From: Gamarada debralockiae
Lineage: Eukaryota > Ascomycota > Leotiomycetes > Helotiales > Hyphodiscaceae
Direction of reading: 5' to 3'
Length of the DNA: 64,000 nucleotides
NCBI GenBank assembly: GCA_002803225.1
Contig: NXFV01000277.1
Coordinates: 24,490-88,489, forward strand
Shown here: in pieces, positions 21,684 through 32,610 of the stretch
Position numbering within the stretch: the stretch's first letter is position 1
Layout of the letters: each line of letters starts with the position of its first letter
Notes under the pieces: generated by a model
Seen by the model: the letters and a program-made list of their open reading frames with translations, nothing else
Told to the model about the DNA's origin: nothing
The model's database searches: none
Made by a program: the position numbers and the translations under genes

Positions 21684-22480
21684 GCGGTGGGATTGTTTGG
21701 TACTGTTAGGATTGGTGGGGGAATGTTTTGAGTACTCATGGGTTGGCTAACTCTTTGTTAGAGCCTGAGTATACCGTAGGTTCTGGTGGTTTCTATGCAC
21801 TTGCACATTAAGAGAGTTAGGGGATAATGAAAACCGCTTATACCAGAGGCTAAGTGGACAGTAACCAATGAAACTGCGTATTTGGAACTTTGAATTATCC
21901 CCATTCACTTGATAAAACCTGTCTGATGCTGATGCGGATATTCTCATCTTCAACTGCTTGAAAACGTCCACAGGGATCGAACAATTAGATGCTCATATAG
22001 GCCTGGCGAAAGAAATATATTATCTCTTTCGCTGTATCAGGGCTCTTCTTACTGTTCGCCAACATCCTGATTTCTGGCCCCAGATCTGAGTCGTCCAAAT
22101 GAAGTGAGCAATTGAAGTACCCTGTAGCTTTTGAAGTGTGTTAGCTCGGGTTACTGTCCATCAAAACTTCCTGACTCCCAAGTTTGAATCTTTCAAATAA
22201 AGTGAGCGATTCAAGATATTTACAATCATTCCAAAATTCTCACAAATTTTATGATTCATCAGAGCAATTAGATCACATGTTCACGCGGATACGTGTTACA
22301 AACTGTTTTTCGCATTCTTGCATTTGCTGTTCAGTCTCTGCTACACAGTCTCGAAGAAGTGTACAGAGCAGCTCAACACCCTCTCAATAATCCGGCCATG
22401 CAAGCCTTCATCTTAAAATAGTGTACTCAGCCGCTAAGCCAACACCAGCTATCACTCATGTGGAAAAAGTGTACTAAATA
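21684..22480. other. AT-rich gene-free interval
   Basis: No coding frame. Two related short stretches near 22090 and 22195 (AAATGAAGTGAGCAATTGAA and AAATAAAGTGAGCGATTCAA) suggest an old local duplication. Confidence 0.45.
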
Positions 22481-22559
22481 GCTCAAAACTCCCAATATTC
22501 CCCCGGGCTCTCATTCATATCGCAAATATGTACAAAACAGTTCAAAACCATCCTAAAAA

Positions 22560-23461
22560 CTACATATATCTGGAATAGCACCTGTATAAAAGGTCTTCTC
22601 AACAGAAATATCTCGCGAGGGTAGTATCCTAACAAGCCTGTTCCACCAGGTGGACCACCATAGAGAAGAGCCTTCTTGCACTCCTCCAAATTGACCAAAC
22701 CTCGGGCAGTATCCTCGAACTGGACGTAGGAGGATCATCTATCTGCAAGAACCTGCTGTGGACGGAATTTGGTAACTCACTTCTTCAAGTCATCGAGCCT
22801 GGATATGTAGGTGGTTTGATAAGGCACACGGTTGGGGTCGCGAACAATTCTCTGAACTTCGATGTAAGGAGCGTCGAGGGTTTCATCAATCCACGCGGTG
22901 CGCTCAATGGTGGAAGGCATGTTCATAGGATCCATGTATTTGCGCTTCAGGTTTTGTAGGGCCTTTTGTATACAGTTAGCTAGAGTCCTGTGAAAGGCAT
23001 ACCGGAGTATTATAACATACGTTCATGGAGCAGGGTGCCTTGCCATTGCCGGATATAAGGTCGGTGGAGTCGCTCTAAGCTCTAGCAGTCTTTTCATTCG
23101 CGAACTTCTGCGCTGCCAGCTTCTCTTTTGCGAGCTTCTCCTGTGCCAGCTTTTCCTACGCAACCTTCGCGTTTCGTTCTGCCTTTTCTTTGTCAAAACG
23201 TTCCACTCTCTCCTTCTGGCTTTGGCCGCATCCCCCTTTCTCTTCTCGAACAACGCTATTCGTTGCTCCCCGATCAATTCACACATGCCTTTTCTCTATC
23301 TCAACTTTCTCCTTCTCCAATTGCTCTCTAGCCCGCTTCTCACAATTCTCGTTCTCCAATCTACCCTCCTGAGCCATCTCCCTAACTGCCTTCTCCTTCG
23401 CAACTTTCGCCTTCTCTAACTTCTCTTCGGCAAGCTTGTCATTGACTGATTTCTTTGCCAA
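22560..23461 (-). pseudogene. Degenerate coiled-coil protein gene, family unknown
   Basis: The upstream part encodes long Lys/Glu/Ala heptads (NDKLAEEKLEKAKVAKEKAV and, in another frame, EKLAQEKLAKEKLAAQKFAN). Frameshifts at about 23275 and 23220 and a TAG near 23155 (probably once CAG) interrupt it. Downstream, a GTATGT...AG intron (about 23020-22970) leads to well-formed segments: YMDPMNMPSTIERTAWIDET, then PYIEVQRIVRDPNRVPYQTT. After a second GTGAGT intron comes VNLEECKKALLYGGPPGGTG. The conserved splice sites argue that it was once a real gene. I do not recognise the C-terminal domain. It could instead be a live gene with undetected introns, but the stops inside the coil argue against that. 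Confidence 0.45.
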
Positions 23462-23713
23462 GTCTCTCTCTGCTTGAATACCCGTTTGAAATACTGGAAA
23501 TTTTCTTTTTATTCTCGGTTCCTTGTATTTTCAAGAAAAAGCCAGTGTCAAAAGGCACGCCTTATCAAAAGGAAGGCTCTTGCTGAAAGACGAAGAGTGG
23601 TTGATGATGTGGAGGTAGAGGTGAAGGGAGGACTTTGCGCCGAGGCGGGTAAGATTTAGGTATCGAAGTGGATTACCGTGAATTGTTAAGCTCAAACGGG
23701 CTAGAAAAGTCAT

Positions 23714-26041
23714 TCACTTGTAAATTGAGCTCACATGAAGCAAACGCAACCAGGACTTGGGTGAATTCAAAAGAGAGATAGTGGAGATATGCTAGTGGAA
23801 CGTTATACATCCGCATTCCGCTGGCCAAAACCAGAGAAAATCTGTTGTTAGATCAAGCTACAGCCACTCTAATGGATGAGAAGTATATGCATGGCCTTTT
23901 TCTATCGAGATGAATCAAATCGATAAAACGAAAGGCTGTTGTTGGATTTTGGAAAATTTCCAGGCCAAACGAAGGCAAAACGAACAAGACATGCGCAGGG
24001 TACCTGGCAGAGGAATACTAAAACACCCAATATGATCGGTTGATTGTAAAGGAGCTCAGATTCAGGATTGTCCCACATGGTTGGAGAGAAGACCGGCCTC
24101 TATTCTATCTGGGACAAAAGGAACTCCACCTGCAAACAAAATGTTTGCCGACCACGAAGAAAGGTGTCAATACGAATTTTTCAGCGTCGACTTAACCTCT
24201 GAGATGCCATATTTCCAGGGCGGAAGTGTAAGAAAGACCGACTAATCCGTATGAGGGGCATTTGAGAAATGCTAAGAAAGCCCGGCGGAAGTGAATACTC
24301 TATCCTACACATGCCGATGCCAATCTTTTATCTACTAAAAAGCCCATATTAATCCACCAACTTCAGTTATTCCTGTTATTGAGATAACTATGCATTTGAA
24401 GGGAATAGAGATCAAATTTGAATCTGCTCACGTCCGTACCACTCAATAAGGCACATGGTTTCTTTGGATGGACGAATTCAGGAAAATAACATAATGGAAA
24501 CTTGCTGAAACTTGATTTCAAGAGATCCTGTGGAGGAAGCAGGTTCTACAACTGCGTTCATGTTTAGATTACTGGCCACAGACCTGGGTGATTGAGGTGA
24601 TTCTACTGACTCGTCCTCCTTACAAGCGAGAATGGCCACATAATGGAGGATGCCAAAGTGGAAAGCGTCTTCGAGGGATTTGATGTGTGTATAGAAACAA
24701 CATTTTCAGCGCCACGATACTCTCGAGACCAAATTCAAATACAATACCCAAGAATTCAAACCTAATAGAGCTAGAATAACATGTCTGTATTTCGAAAACA
24801 TATTCAATAGCTAGACTTTGAAACAAAAGGCTCCACAAGGGATTGTTCTCGGTCACATTGGCTCCTTGAAAACGTTCTTGAATCTACCCTCAAAGTTTAA
24901 AGTTTTTGAGTATTGGGTGTACTATGCAGAAGTGGATAATGTTTCTCAAGAGACTTGATGTGTAGATGGCATGTATCTCGAGTAGTGATTTGGTAGACCA
25001 AAATAGGCGCATTTTCAGTGAACCCAAATCCATCATTGTGCCTATTTGAATGCTTGAAGAATAATCATAATCAACACTAACACTGCAAGTAGAGTATGAC
25101 AAGGAATAGTAGCTAAGAGGCATCGAAGATCGTCTTTGATCTGTTCTGAGTGCGAAAGTGAAGTGATTTATTGTGGTGCCTGAGGGTTCAAAGTGAATCT
25201 CCCAACAAAGCTGCCGACTTGGGTCGAAGGATAACTATATAAAGTAAATTAAAGAATTTTGAATCAAACATTGAAAACAAGCTAGTAAGTCCACTCCACC
25301 CCCTTCTCTTCTAGTTATCGTTCTAAAATCACAACGTGTCACAAACAAGCTAGTAATTTTACTCTACCGGTTCCCTCCTAATCATTGTCGTGATATCTAA
25401 TTACACGATTTGTGTGGTTGATTGGTGCAACGGTAAAAGTTGTATCCAACGTGAAGCAGACTGAGCGCCTTGTCACACGAGGCTTAAAAGTACCCTGCTG
25501 GAGGGAGCTTGCGAGCTTGTCGAAGGCGGAAGACCTTTAAGGGATGGGATCCCAGGGGGAGTACACTGATGCTGGTAATAGGCAAAGGTAGACATCCCGG
25601 CCATACGGTTAAGCTCTCTCCCCGAAGCCCCATTCAAATGGGGATTTTTTTTTTTTTTGTTGATCTTTTTTCTTCGCCTCACGCAAAGCTTTACCGCAGA
25701 TGAACTCGTTCCTTATATCTATCGAAAATCACAATTACTCAAAGCAACCAAGAGATTATTTCTGGCCTCGTAAAAATCTGTTGGAGTTGGCGGTGTTCTC
25801 ATATTGTCCTAACACTTGCTGTACTGCTCGCCCGTGTGAGTTGGAATACTAAGGCCAAATCTTTGAAAGTTAAGTGCTCCCGGCTGAATTTGTCGCCAAA
25901 AGCACATTGTAGGCGTTGCTTTTATTCTCCATTACTTCACAAGTTTGAGATGTCTGACCTATTCATGCTTTTCCCCCATGACACAGTAGCTTTTCTCCTA
26001 GGCTCAGCCAGCGAACGTTCGGGGGTTCCTATACACCATCT
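23714..26041. other. AT-rich gene-poor interval
   Basis: About 2.3 kb without a supported protein gene. It contains a diverged tandem duplication at about 25275-25410 and a candidate Pol III-type unit at 25420-25660, both listed separately. Confidence 0.5.
25420..25660 (+). ncRNA. Candidate Pol III transcript or SINE-like unit
   Basis: TGGTGCAACGG near 25426 fits an A box. GTCGAAGGC near 25518 is a weak B-box candidate. A hairpin (CCCCATTCAAATGGGG) is followed at once by 14 T (about 25648-25661), a strong Pol III stop. The region is GC-richer than its AT-rich surroundings. No tRNA cloverleaf folds by eye, and it matches no SRP, RNase P, U6 or 5S sequence that I know. This is a guess from signals only. 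Confidence 0.25.
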
Positions 26042-28246
26042 CTACGCAATCCAAAACCACACTCTTTCCAGCCAGTTCCTGGGAACTGGCTTGACTTCCA
26101 TCTCAGCCAATCGATCCATCTCCGCCTTCCCGCCTATCACATCCACCTTCTCAATACTCGTCATCCATGGCGTCCTAAACCACGCTTTGTGACCAAGATA
26201 CAGCACCAAAAATGCCGGTATAGTGATATAGGCCGCCAAGAAATTGGCAGCTGACCATTCATTGGACCAGAAGACGTGGAAGCCGTTGGTAATGGTGAGA
26301 AGTACAATGATGAAGAGCGCATAGTAAGTTGCATATGGTTGGAGAGGGGTCTTGAAGGGCAGCGTGTGTAAGAGACCATTGATGATGAGGGCTTTGCGGA
26401 ATCGCTGGTACTTGTGAGTATGGAGGAGCAAGAGTGGGGTGGAATGCTTACCAAATAAGTGATCATGACGACGATCCACGCGATGAAGCCGCTGACTAGA
26501 ACACCGGGGAGTCAGTAATTTCCGAATCAAGAATGTCTCAAGAGCAAACGGAATGATTGGCGCGGTATGGGGAGTACCGGGAGTAAATGGAGTGCATGAG
26601 AGGAAACATGAGTGAGAGTAGGAGGTGAGAAATAAAGAGCCGATGTTCCTTACTGGTAGTCAAGTTGGTGAACCAGGTGAAGACAGTGGATCCAGAAGTT
26701 GAAACATTCAGGTAAGCAAGGCAAGAGACAGCAAAAGTTGCCAGTACAGCTACCCACGGAACCCCATTTTTGCTGCACGTCTTGAAGATTTTGGGTGCTT
26801 GGCCATTGCATGCCAACGAATACAATGAACGCGAGCCGGCAAAGATCCAGGAATTTCCGGACGACCAGGCCGAAGTCAAAATGGCGGCATTCACAATATG
26901 GTTCTGTGAAGATCTCGGAGTCAGTATTGCCTAATAAGATCGAATTTGGAGTTATGGGATGTCTCATGAGCCGTCAACTCTCATAAAACTCACGAGACAT
27001 CCGTAGTAGGAAATATTACTCCGAGAACTATGGGCACGTACCAAGACATGGATGCCAGCATTCTGAATACCTATCACGAACGGACTGGCACCCGCACCCG
27101 ACTCGCCCTTGGTGATGGCACTGAGCAGCTTGGGGTCGTTGTAGGGGGTAATGACGCCAATAACCAGCGATCCGAGGACGTAGAAGGCAATCAGGCGGTA
27201 GACAAAGCGCTTCGTTGCCTTTGGTATGTTTCTTCGTGGAGCTTCAGCTTCACCGGCAGCCGTCGTAATGAGTTCTGGGGAGAGAATGAACGAGAAGCCA
27301 GAGCGAACAAAGGCGTACCAGAAAGCCAAGAATCGACCAGTTCCGCCGGAGACTTTGTAGGGATTGAAAGCACCTGGATTTTGCCAATACCGGAAGCCAA
27401 GTCGATCGTGAGTGGGGGAACCTCCAAAGAAGATAACGACTCCTGTAATGATGAGGCCAATGATAGCGAGTATTTTGATCGAGGCGAACCAGAATTCAGC
27501 TTCCCCAAAGAAGGATACCGCGATGATATTTAAGATCAGGCATACTGCATGGCATTAGATATTGATTAGATTGTTTGCCGAGCAAGGGGTACCTAGAAGG
27601 ATCATAGTGATCCATGCCCCTGAAGGCACCGAGGTCGTCCAGTAATCCAACACCAAAGCAGCAGCTGTTGCTTCTGTGGCAGCCAAAATTGAGAACGAGT
27701 ACCTAGACATATCAGCATAATGATGTTGAAGATTTGTAGGCGTCATATCACCAGTAGTTCCATCCTGAAAGAGTCAGCAGGTTCTGGGGAATTATAATCT
27801 CTTCACTTACCTGCAGCAAACGCAAGACTTGGCTCGCAATACCGCTTCACAAAATAGGGTACAGACACTCCACCAATTGGCATATACGTTGTCATCTCCC
27901 CAAGATTGTTCATGACGACCCAAATAATCGAGGACATGACAATATAGGACATGAGTAACGGAGCCGGTCCAACAAGTGACAGAACCTGGCCAGACCCCAC
28001 AAACAATCCAGTGCCAATACATCCACCTGTTTATCAAGATTAGAATCACTTCAATCCAGCAAAGAGAAGGAAGTATGTACCAAGCGCCAAGAATTGAATA
28101 TGTCTGCTCTTCAACCCCCGATGTGTCTCCCCAAAGCTCCCCGCATCAACAGGCCGAAAATATCCCTCCTCCGGCGAACTTTCATTGCTGAAAACCCCCC
28201 TGTTAACAACTTCCTTGCTGCTGCTATCCTGCTTCTCGAAATCCAT
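26042..28246 (-). CDS. Amino acid permease (yeast amino acid transporter family)
   Basis: A plasma-membrane proton-coupled amino acid importer of the fungal YAT branch of APC transporters. Eight exons: 28246-28081, 28026-27811, 27764-27752, 27702-27593, 27544-27042, 26903-26654, 26495-26452 and 26410-26042, giving 556 aa, normal for the family. Exon 3 is only 13 bp and encodes the WNYW segment. The substrate-loop signature GLKSRHIQFLALGGCIGTGL opens TM1. ELITTAAGEAEAPRRNIPKA matches the conserved loop after TM6, and about 12 hydrophobic segments follow in order. Substrate range cannot be read from sequence. The start is the ATG at 28246; an in-frame TTG just upstream is not needed. Confidence 0.93.
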
Positions 28247-29079
28247 AGTCGTCAATGTTCCTCAAGATCCCCTCATCCAGTCACTAGCTGTATATAAAAG
28301 AACTCCAAGGAGTGGGATGAAGAAGACGTTCACAATGAGATTGACAGTAAGCCGATACGAAGCGTCTAAATGAGGGACTTTGCCAGATAAGGGAATCTTC
28401 CTAGGAGCCATTTTGAGTTTGAATTACTGCGTAGTTGCGGACGCCGTTGAAAAAAATTTTACGAAATGGGGAATGATGTGCAGATTGGCTCTCGCTTCTT
28501 ATGTAACAGCAAAATCGGTACTCGCGAGATTTCGGAAGGACGTTACGTGTATGTGGGTTTTAACATTTCTATTGCTACAAAATGCGGAGTTTAGTATGAA
28601 TTCTCATGCGGGGAAAGTCTTCGATGGGTTACTCTTAAACCGAAGCTGAGCAGATTGGTTGGTTTCAAGAGCCAAAACCGTCTGGTTGTGTGCTGCGGGC
28701 TTTGGCGGGGTAGAGCACATTGGCCCTACAGCCAGATCTTAGGCGAACCAAATTTGAAGGACAATGAAAATTTTTCGGCCTGTTCATCTGACCTGCACGT
28801 AAATTTCGCAGGGGAGTCTGGAGAAGATGGAAGTGGGTCACATGAAGTGGAGCCCCAGAGACCTTGCATGCAATAGACGAGGTGTGGAAAACCAAATGTT
28901 ATTAAAGCATCCTTTCGGGGCTTATGAGAGCGAGCGTGGATGACTCAAAGTACTGGGCTTGAGATACATAAAAGCAGAAATCCTTCAAGACAATCCGCAT
29001 TGCTGAGGAAGACGCAAATGACAAAGCAATCTAAATGGAGACGGAAATTACACTGATGTGAAATCGAGGTCGTGCCCAT
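28247..29079. other. Gene-free interval between two transporters
   Basis: The promoter side of the amino acid permease and the 3' side of the sugar transporter, both minus strand. A plus-strand frame at 28380-28649 looks like chance. No binding site can be named. Confidence 0.5.
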
Positions 29080-31032
29080 TTAGACAGCAGTTTGTTGAGT
29101 CTGTATGCCCGTCTTCTCGTCGTGAATTACAGCGGCGTTGTCATCGGTATGAAGCTCCTTCTCGATTTGGTGAATATCAATATGCGAGACTTCGGCGTTC
29201 TCCCCATCGAAGATCTTGGCCAATTCCTCAAGAGTTGGGCCGCGGGTCTCGACGTAGAAGGAGTAGACGAAAAGGAGTTCAAGAAAGATCCAGATCTATA
29301 ATACTAAGTTAGCGTGCGGATCTGAGTTTCCCCAGCGAAGGAAACTTACGGTGTAGAACAGCTCAAAGTTCCAGTGGTGGGGGAGGTTAGCCCAGGCAAT
29401 GGGGTTGGTGTAGTTTCCGAGCACTAGACTGACTTGGACAGTAAGATTCATGATCATAAGTCCCTTGGCACGCAGCTTGTATGGAAGAATCTCGAGTGCG
29501 TAAGCGACGAGAAGTCCAGACCAAGCAAGAGAATAGAATACGCCGAACAACCAGACCCAAACAACTTGAGGGTAGCCAGCTGATTTGACTTTGGTTCCGT
29601 TGCTGTTCTCAAAGACGGCTGCAGTGATGGTCCAGGCCAAGAACATGCAGCACATGCCAGCTGTTGCGCTAAGGAAGAGTGGTCGTCGTCCAACACGGTC
29701 AATCAGGAAAGCACAACCAACGGAGACAAGGAGACTGAGAAGGGTTTGTCCTCCGTTGAGCGGAATCTTCTGGTCTTGCCTTTTGATGCCCATGCTGTTA
29801 TAGATGATGTTCATATAATTACTAAACAGGGCATTGCCAGAGTATTGGGAGATGATACCAAGAGAAATGAGGAGCATCAATCGATATCGGTTACCTCGGG
29901 TCTTCAGGAAATCGATGTAGTTGCTGGTCTTTCTGTACTCAAACTCAAGTCTGAGGGTCTCTTTGATTTCACGGTACTCGAATTGGACCGTAGCATTGTG
30001 AGTATCGCCATTGGCATGGTATTTGGCAAGCGTGCCCAATGCCTCTTCGTATCTTTCCTTGGAGATGTGCCAACGTGGAGATTCGGGAACCCCTGCGAGT
30101 AAACTTAAGTCACCGAAATAAAGAACACGAATGCACAAAGAGAAATCTTACAGTAGATGAAGGTAATTTGAACGACTGCGGGGACGACTTGGAGAAGTGC
30201 GAGCGTTCTCCATGCCCATTCGTTGTGGATTGTTGACGTTGCCCAGGCAATCCATGCAACGACTGGTTCACTGTCAGCGATGAATATGGACATCCAGGGA
30301 AAGGCTCTTACAAAGAGCACCCAAGTTCCACAAGCAGTTGTAAACTGCAGTGACCTTGCCTCTGTGTTGCGGATGGCAAATTTCGGTGAGAAGAAGCGGT
30401 GACGCCATTTGCGCCAGACTGTTACCGAATCCAAGGACGAATCTACCTCCGACGTACACTGATGCCGTTAGCTTGGCTATTGGACGGCACCTTTCTAGGA
30501 TTCACGTCAAGAGTGTGTACATACTTCCGTACCCATTGGCAAAAGCTCCAATGAAACCTCCCAGAATCATGAGAATACAACCAAGGGCGATGGGAACTTT
30601 GCGTCCCCACCAATCGGCCATGTAGGGACTAAGTCTGAGTCAGAATGATAACTGCGTTGAGGGTAGAACATCACGAGACTCACACAATGGGGAAGCTGCA
30701 AAGAGATCCAATCTGGTAGATGGCGTTCATCAACCCCAATTTGCTTCCAGTCGGAGAGTTGAAGTAGGCTTGCCATGCGTCCAGATTTTGAGAGGTGTTA
30801 AGCATCATTCTGTACTCGGGAACTATCATTAGCGTGTGGTTTTCAAAAGGTAAAATTTCTGATCATACCCATCGTAGCCTGTAGTTGCCGAGGCAATACA
30901 AAGAACTGCAGCCCAAAAGTAGAGCTTTCGAAGTCCTGGATCAGACCACCATTTGACCTTCTGCAACTCAGGCGCCTCAGCTTGAGCGACCTCTCGCTCC
31001 GCGTCAACCGTTGCGATACCGATAGCCACCAT
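29080..31032 (-). CDS. MFS sugar transporter
   Basis: A plasma-membrane sugar importer of the fungal hexose/lactose permease group. Seven exons: 31032-30869, 30809-30684, 30628-30525, 30458-30312, 30262-30152, 30092-29350 and 29295-29080, giving 536 aa. The signatures are complete: DWWGRKVP after TM2, GGRFVLGFG in TM4, PESPRWHISKERYEEALG before the central loop, DRVGRRPLFL after TM8, and VETRGPTLEEL after TM12 (the PETKG site with Val for Pro). The N-terminal GYDG directly joins MMLNTSQ, where most relatives have one extra small residue. The chosen start has a favourable AAGATGG context; a longer N-terminus is possible. Substrate not predictable. Confidence 0.94.
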
Positions 31033-32054
31033 CTTGTCAGCAGCGAAAGACGAGAGCGGATGTTGTTGAAATGAGGTTTTACTGTATTCCTCTGCCTGCA
31101 AGGGGAAGGCAACTTGGACGAGAAGAAAGTGGGATCGAAACAACGTGAAAGGCTGCTTTTAAACAATTATATACTCAAGGAGAAATAGAGCAAGATAGAG
31201 TTTAACCGGCGGCTAAGCAAGGGGGGCGCATTGTGGATTTCCCCACCCGATGCACTGGGACAGTCTGGGGGTCTGAAATAGTGTGATGGGAGTTGAAGTC
31301 TGGGGTACTGGGTGGGAATTTAGACTCGGGAGGCGCCGGGTATCCGGGTAAATACGAGAGCAGACTTCTGCGGAGGGCTCGACAGCTCTACCGCCTTGAA
31401 AAGGCTAAATAGAGAAATTTGATATTCACACCAGAAACAGGTTTGATAGGTCACCAGTCGGGGATATGGATCTACCTCGAGTTCTGACAGGACGTCATTT
31501 GTTGAATTCATGAGGTGCAGGATGATTGCCACGTGAGAAATCGGGTTTCCCCCGCAAGACAGGGTCCTTCGTTTGCCCAGATCTCTCTATGCCGCTCGTC
31601 TAAATTGCCGTTTCACCACTTTTCCCACGCGCCAGCTCGTCTATTGAACTTCATTGCCAAAAACGGACAGACGACAACCATTGACAATTTGATTATCAAG
31701 TAACATCCACTTGAATAATTTGATATTGAGCCCAGTATTGCGCCCTTGGGCCGAATTGTACCAGATTATCTCCCCCCCCAGACCGAGAGTCTTGCAGGGG
31801 TTGAAAATCCAACAATATTTTAAGTTGCAGATATTGTAAATTAAAGATGCATCTCGCCATGATCGACCCCTAAGATAGGACAGACTCAGACTCCAGACCC
31901 AAGTGTCCAGTTGACACTTGGCACTTGGACGCTACCGAAGTTGACACCGGCAGCTTGGGAGTGCTAAATTATAGTATTGAATACATGGGGAGGCACAGCA
32001 CCGGCATAACGGTTCGAAAAAGCGGAGGTACATGAGGATGAGACCAAGAACTAA
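31033..32054. other. Gene-free interval
   Basis: The promoter side of the sugar transporter. It contains a short C-run (CCCCCCCC near 31770) and nothing else that I can support. Confidence 0.5.
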
Positions 32055-32453
32055 AACATTTCTCCAGACCTGCCGAATGATATTTGTTCCGTTCTTTCTC
32101 CAAATGATGTGTCCAATATTGATTCCGTCGGAACACGTCGGGCAATCCGAGCAATCGATGGCTTTCTGTATCGTTGGTCGAGGAGAAAAGAATTCTGGTC
32201 ACTCATCCAAAGAGAATTCGAAGAGGCTCTGGGGCTTGAACGCCAAGCGTTGCGTCCGGCATGGCTGACCGCAATTCCGAGGCGAGTTGAAGACGGAAGA
32301 GCGTATGTGGCTCTAAAATTCGGTCCTTCCTTTCACCACTTTGAGCGACATGGCTTACCTAAGGCAGAAACTTTCTGCCTCGGGCAAAGATTACTTCTAC
32401 TGAGATTCCTCTCGATGACAACTACATCTTCGGACAAAAACGTGTTCACCTGA
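32055..32453 (+). other. Coding-like open frame without a start codon
   Basis: The frame is open for 132 codons and has protein-like composition (it includes RAIRAIDGFLYRWSRRKEFW and ALGLERQALRPAWLTAIPRR). It lacks an in-frame ATG. It may be an exon of an undetected gene or a relic. No family recognised. Confidence 0.25.
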
Positions 32454-32610
32454 GGTTACAGACGTATCTCAGAAGTAAATGGCATGTAGATTATAATTAA
32501 TACAGGTTTCTAGAATACTACTCTCAAGTTTCGAATACACATTCGCTGCATACCCAGAATCCTAGCTGATTTAACCCTCGTCAATCCTCGACAAACAGCC
32601 AGACAGGGTA

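Noticed and set aside
28380..28649. 89-codon plus-strand frame
   Set aside because: Lies in transporter intergenic DNA, has odd composition and no motif.
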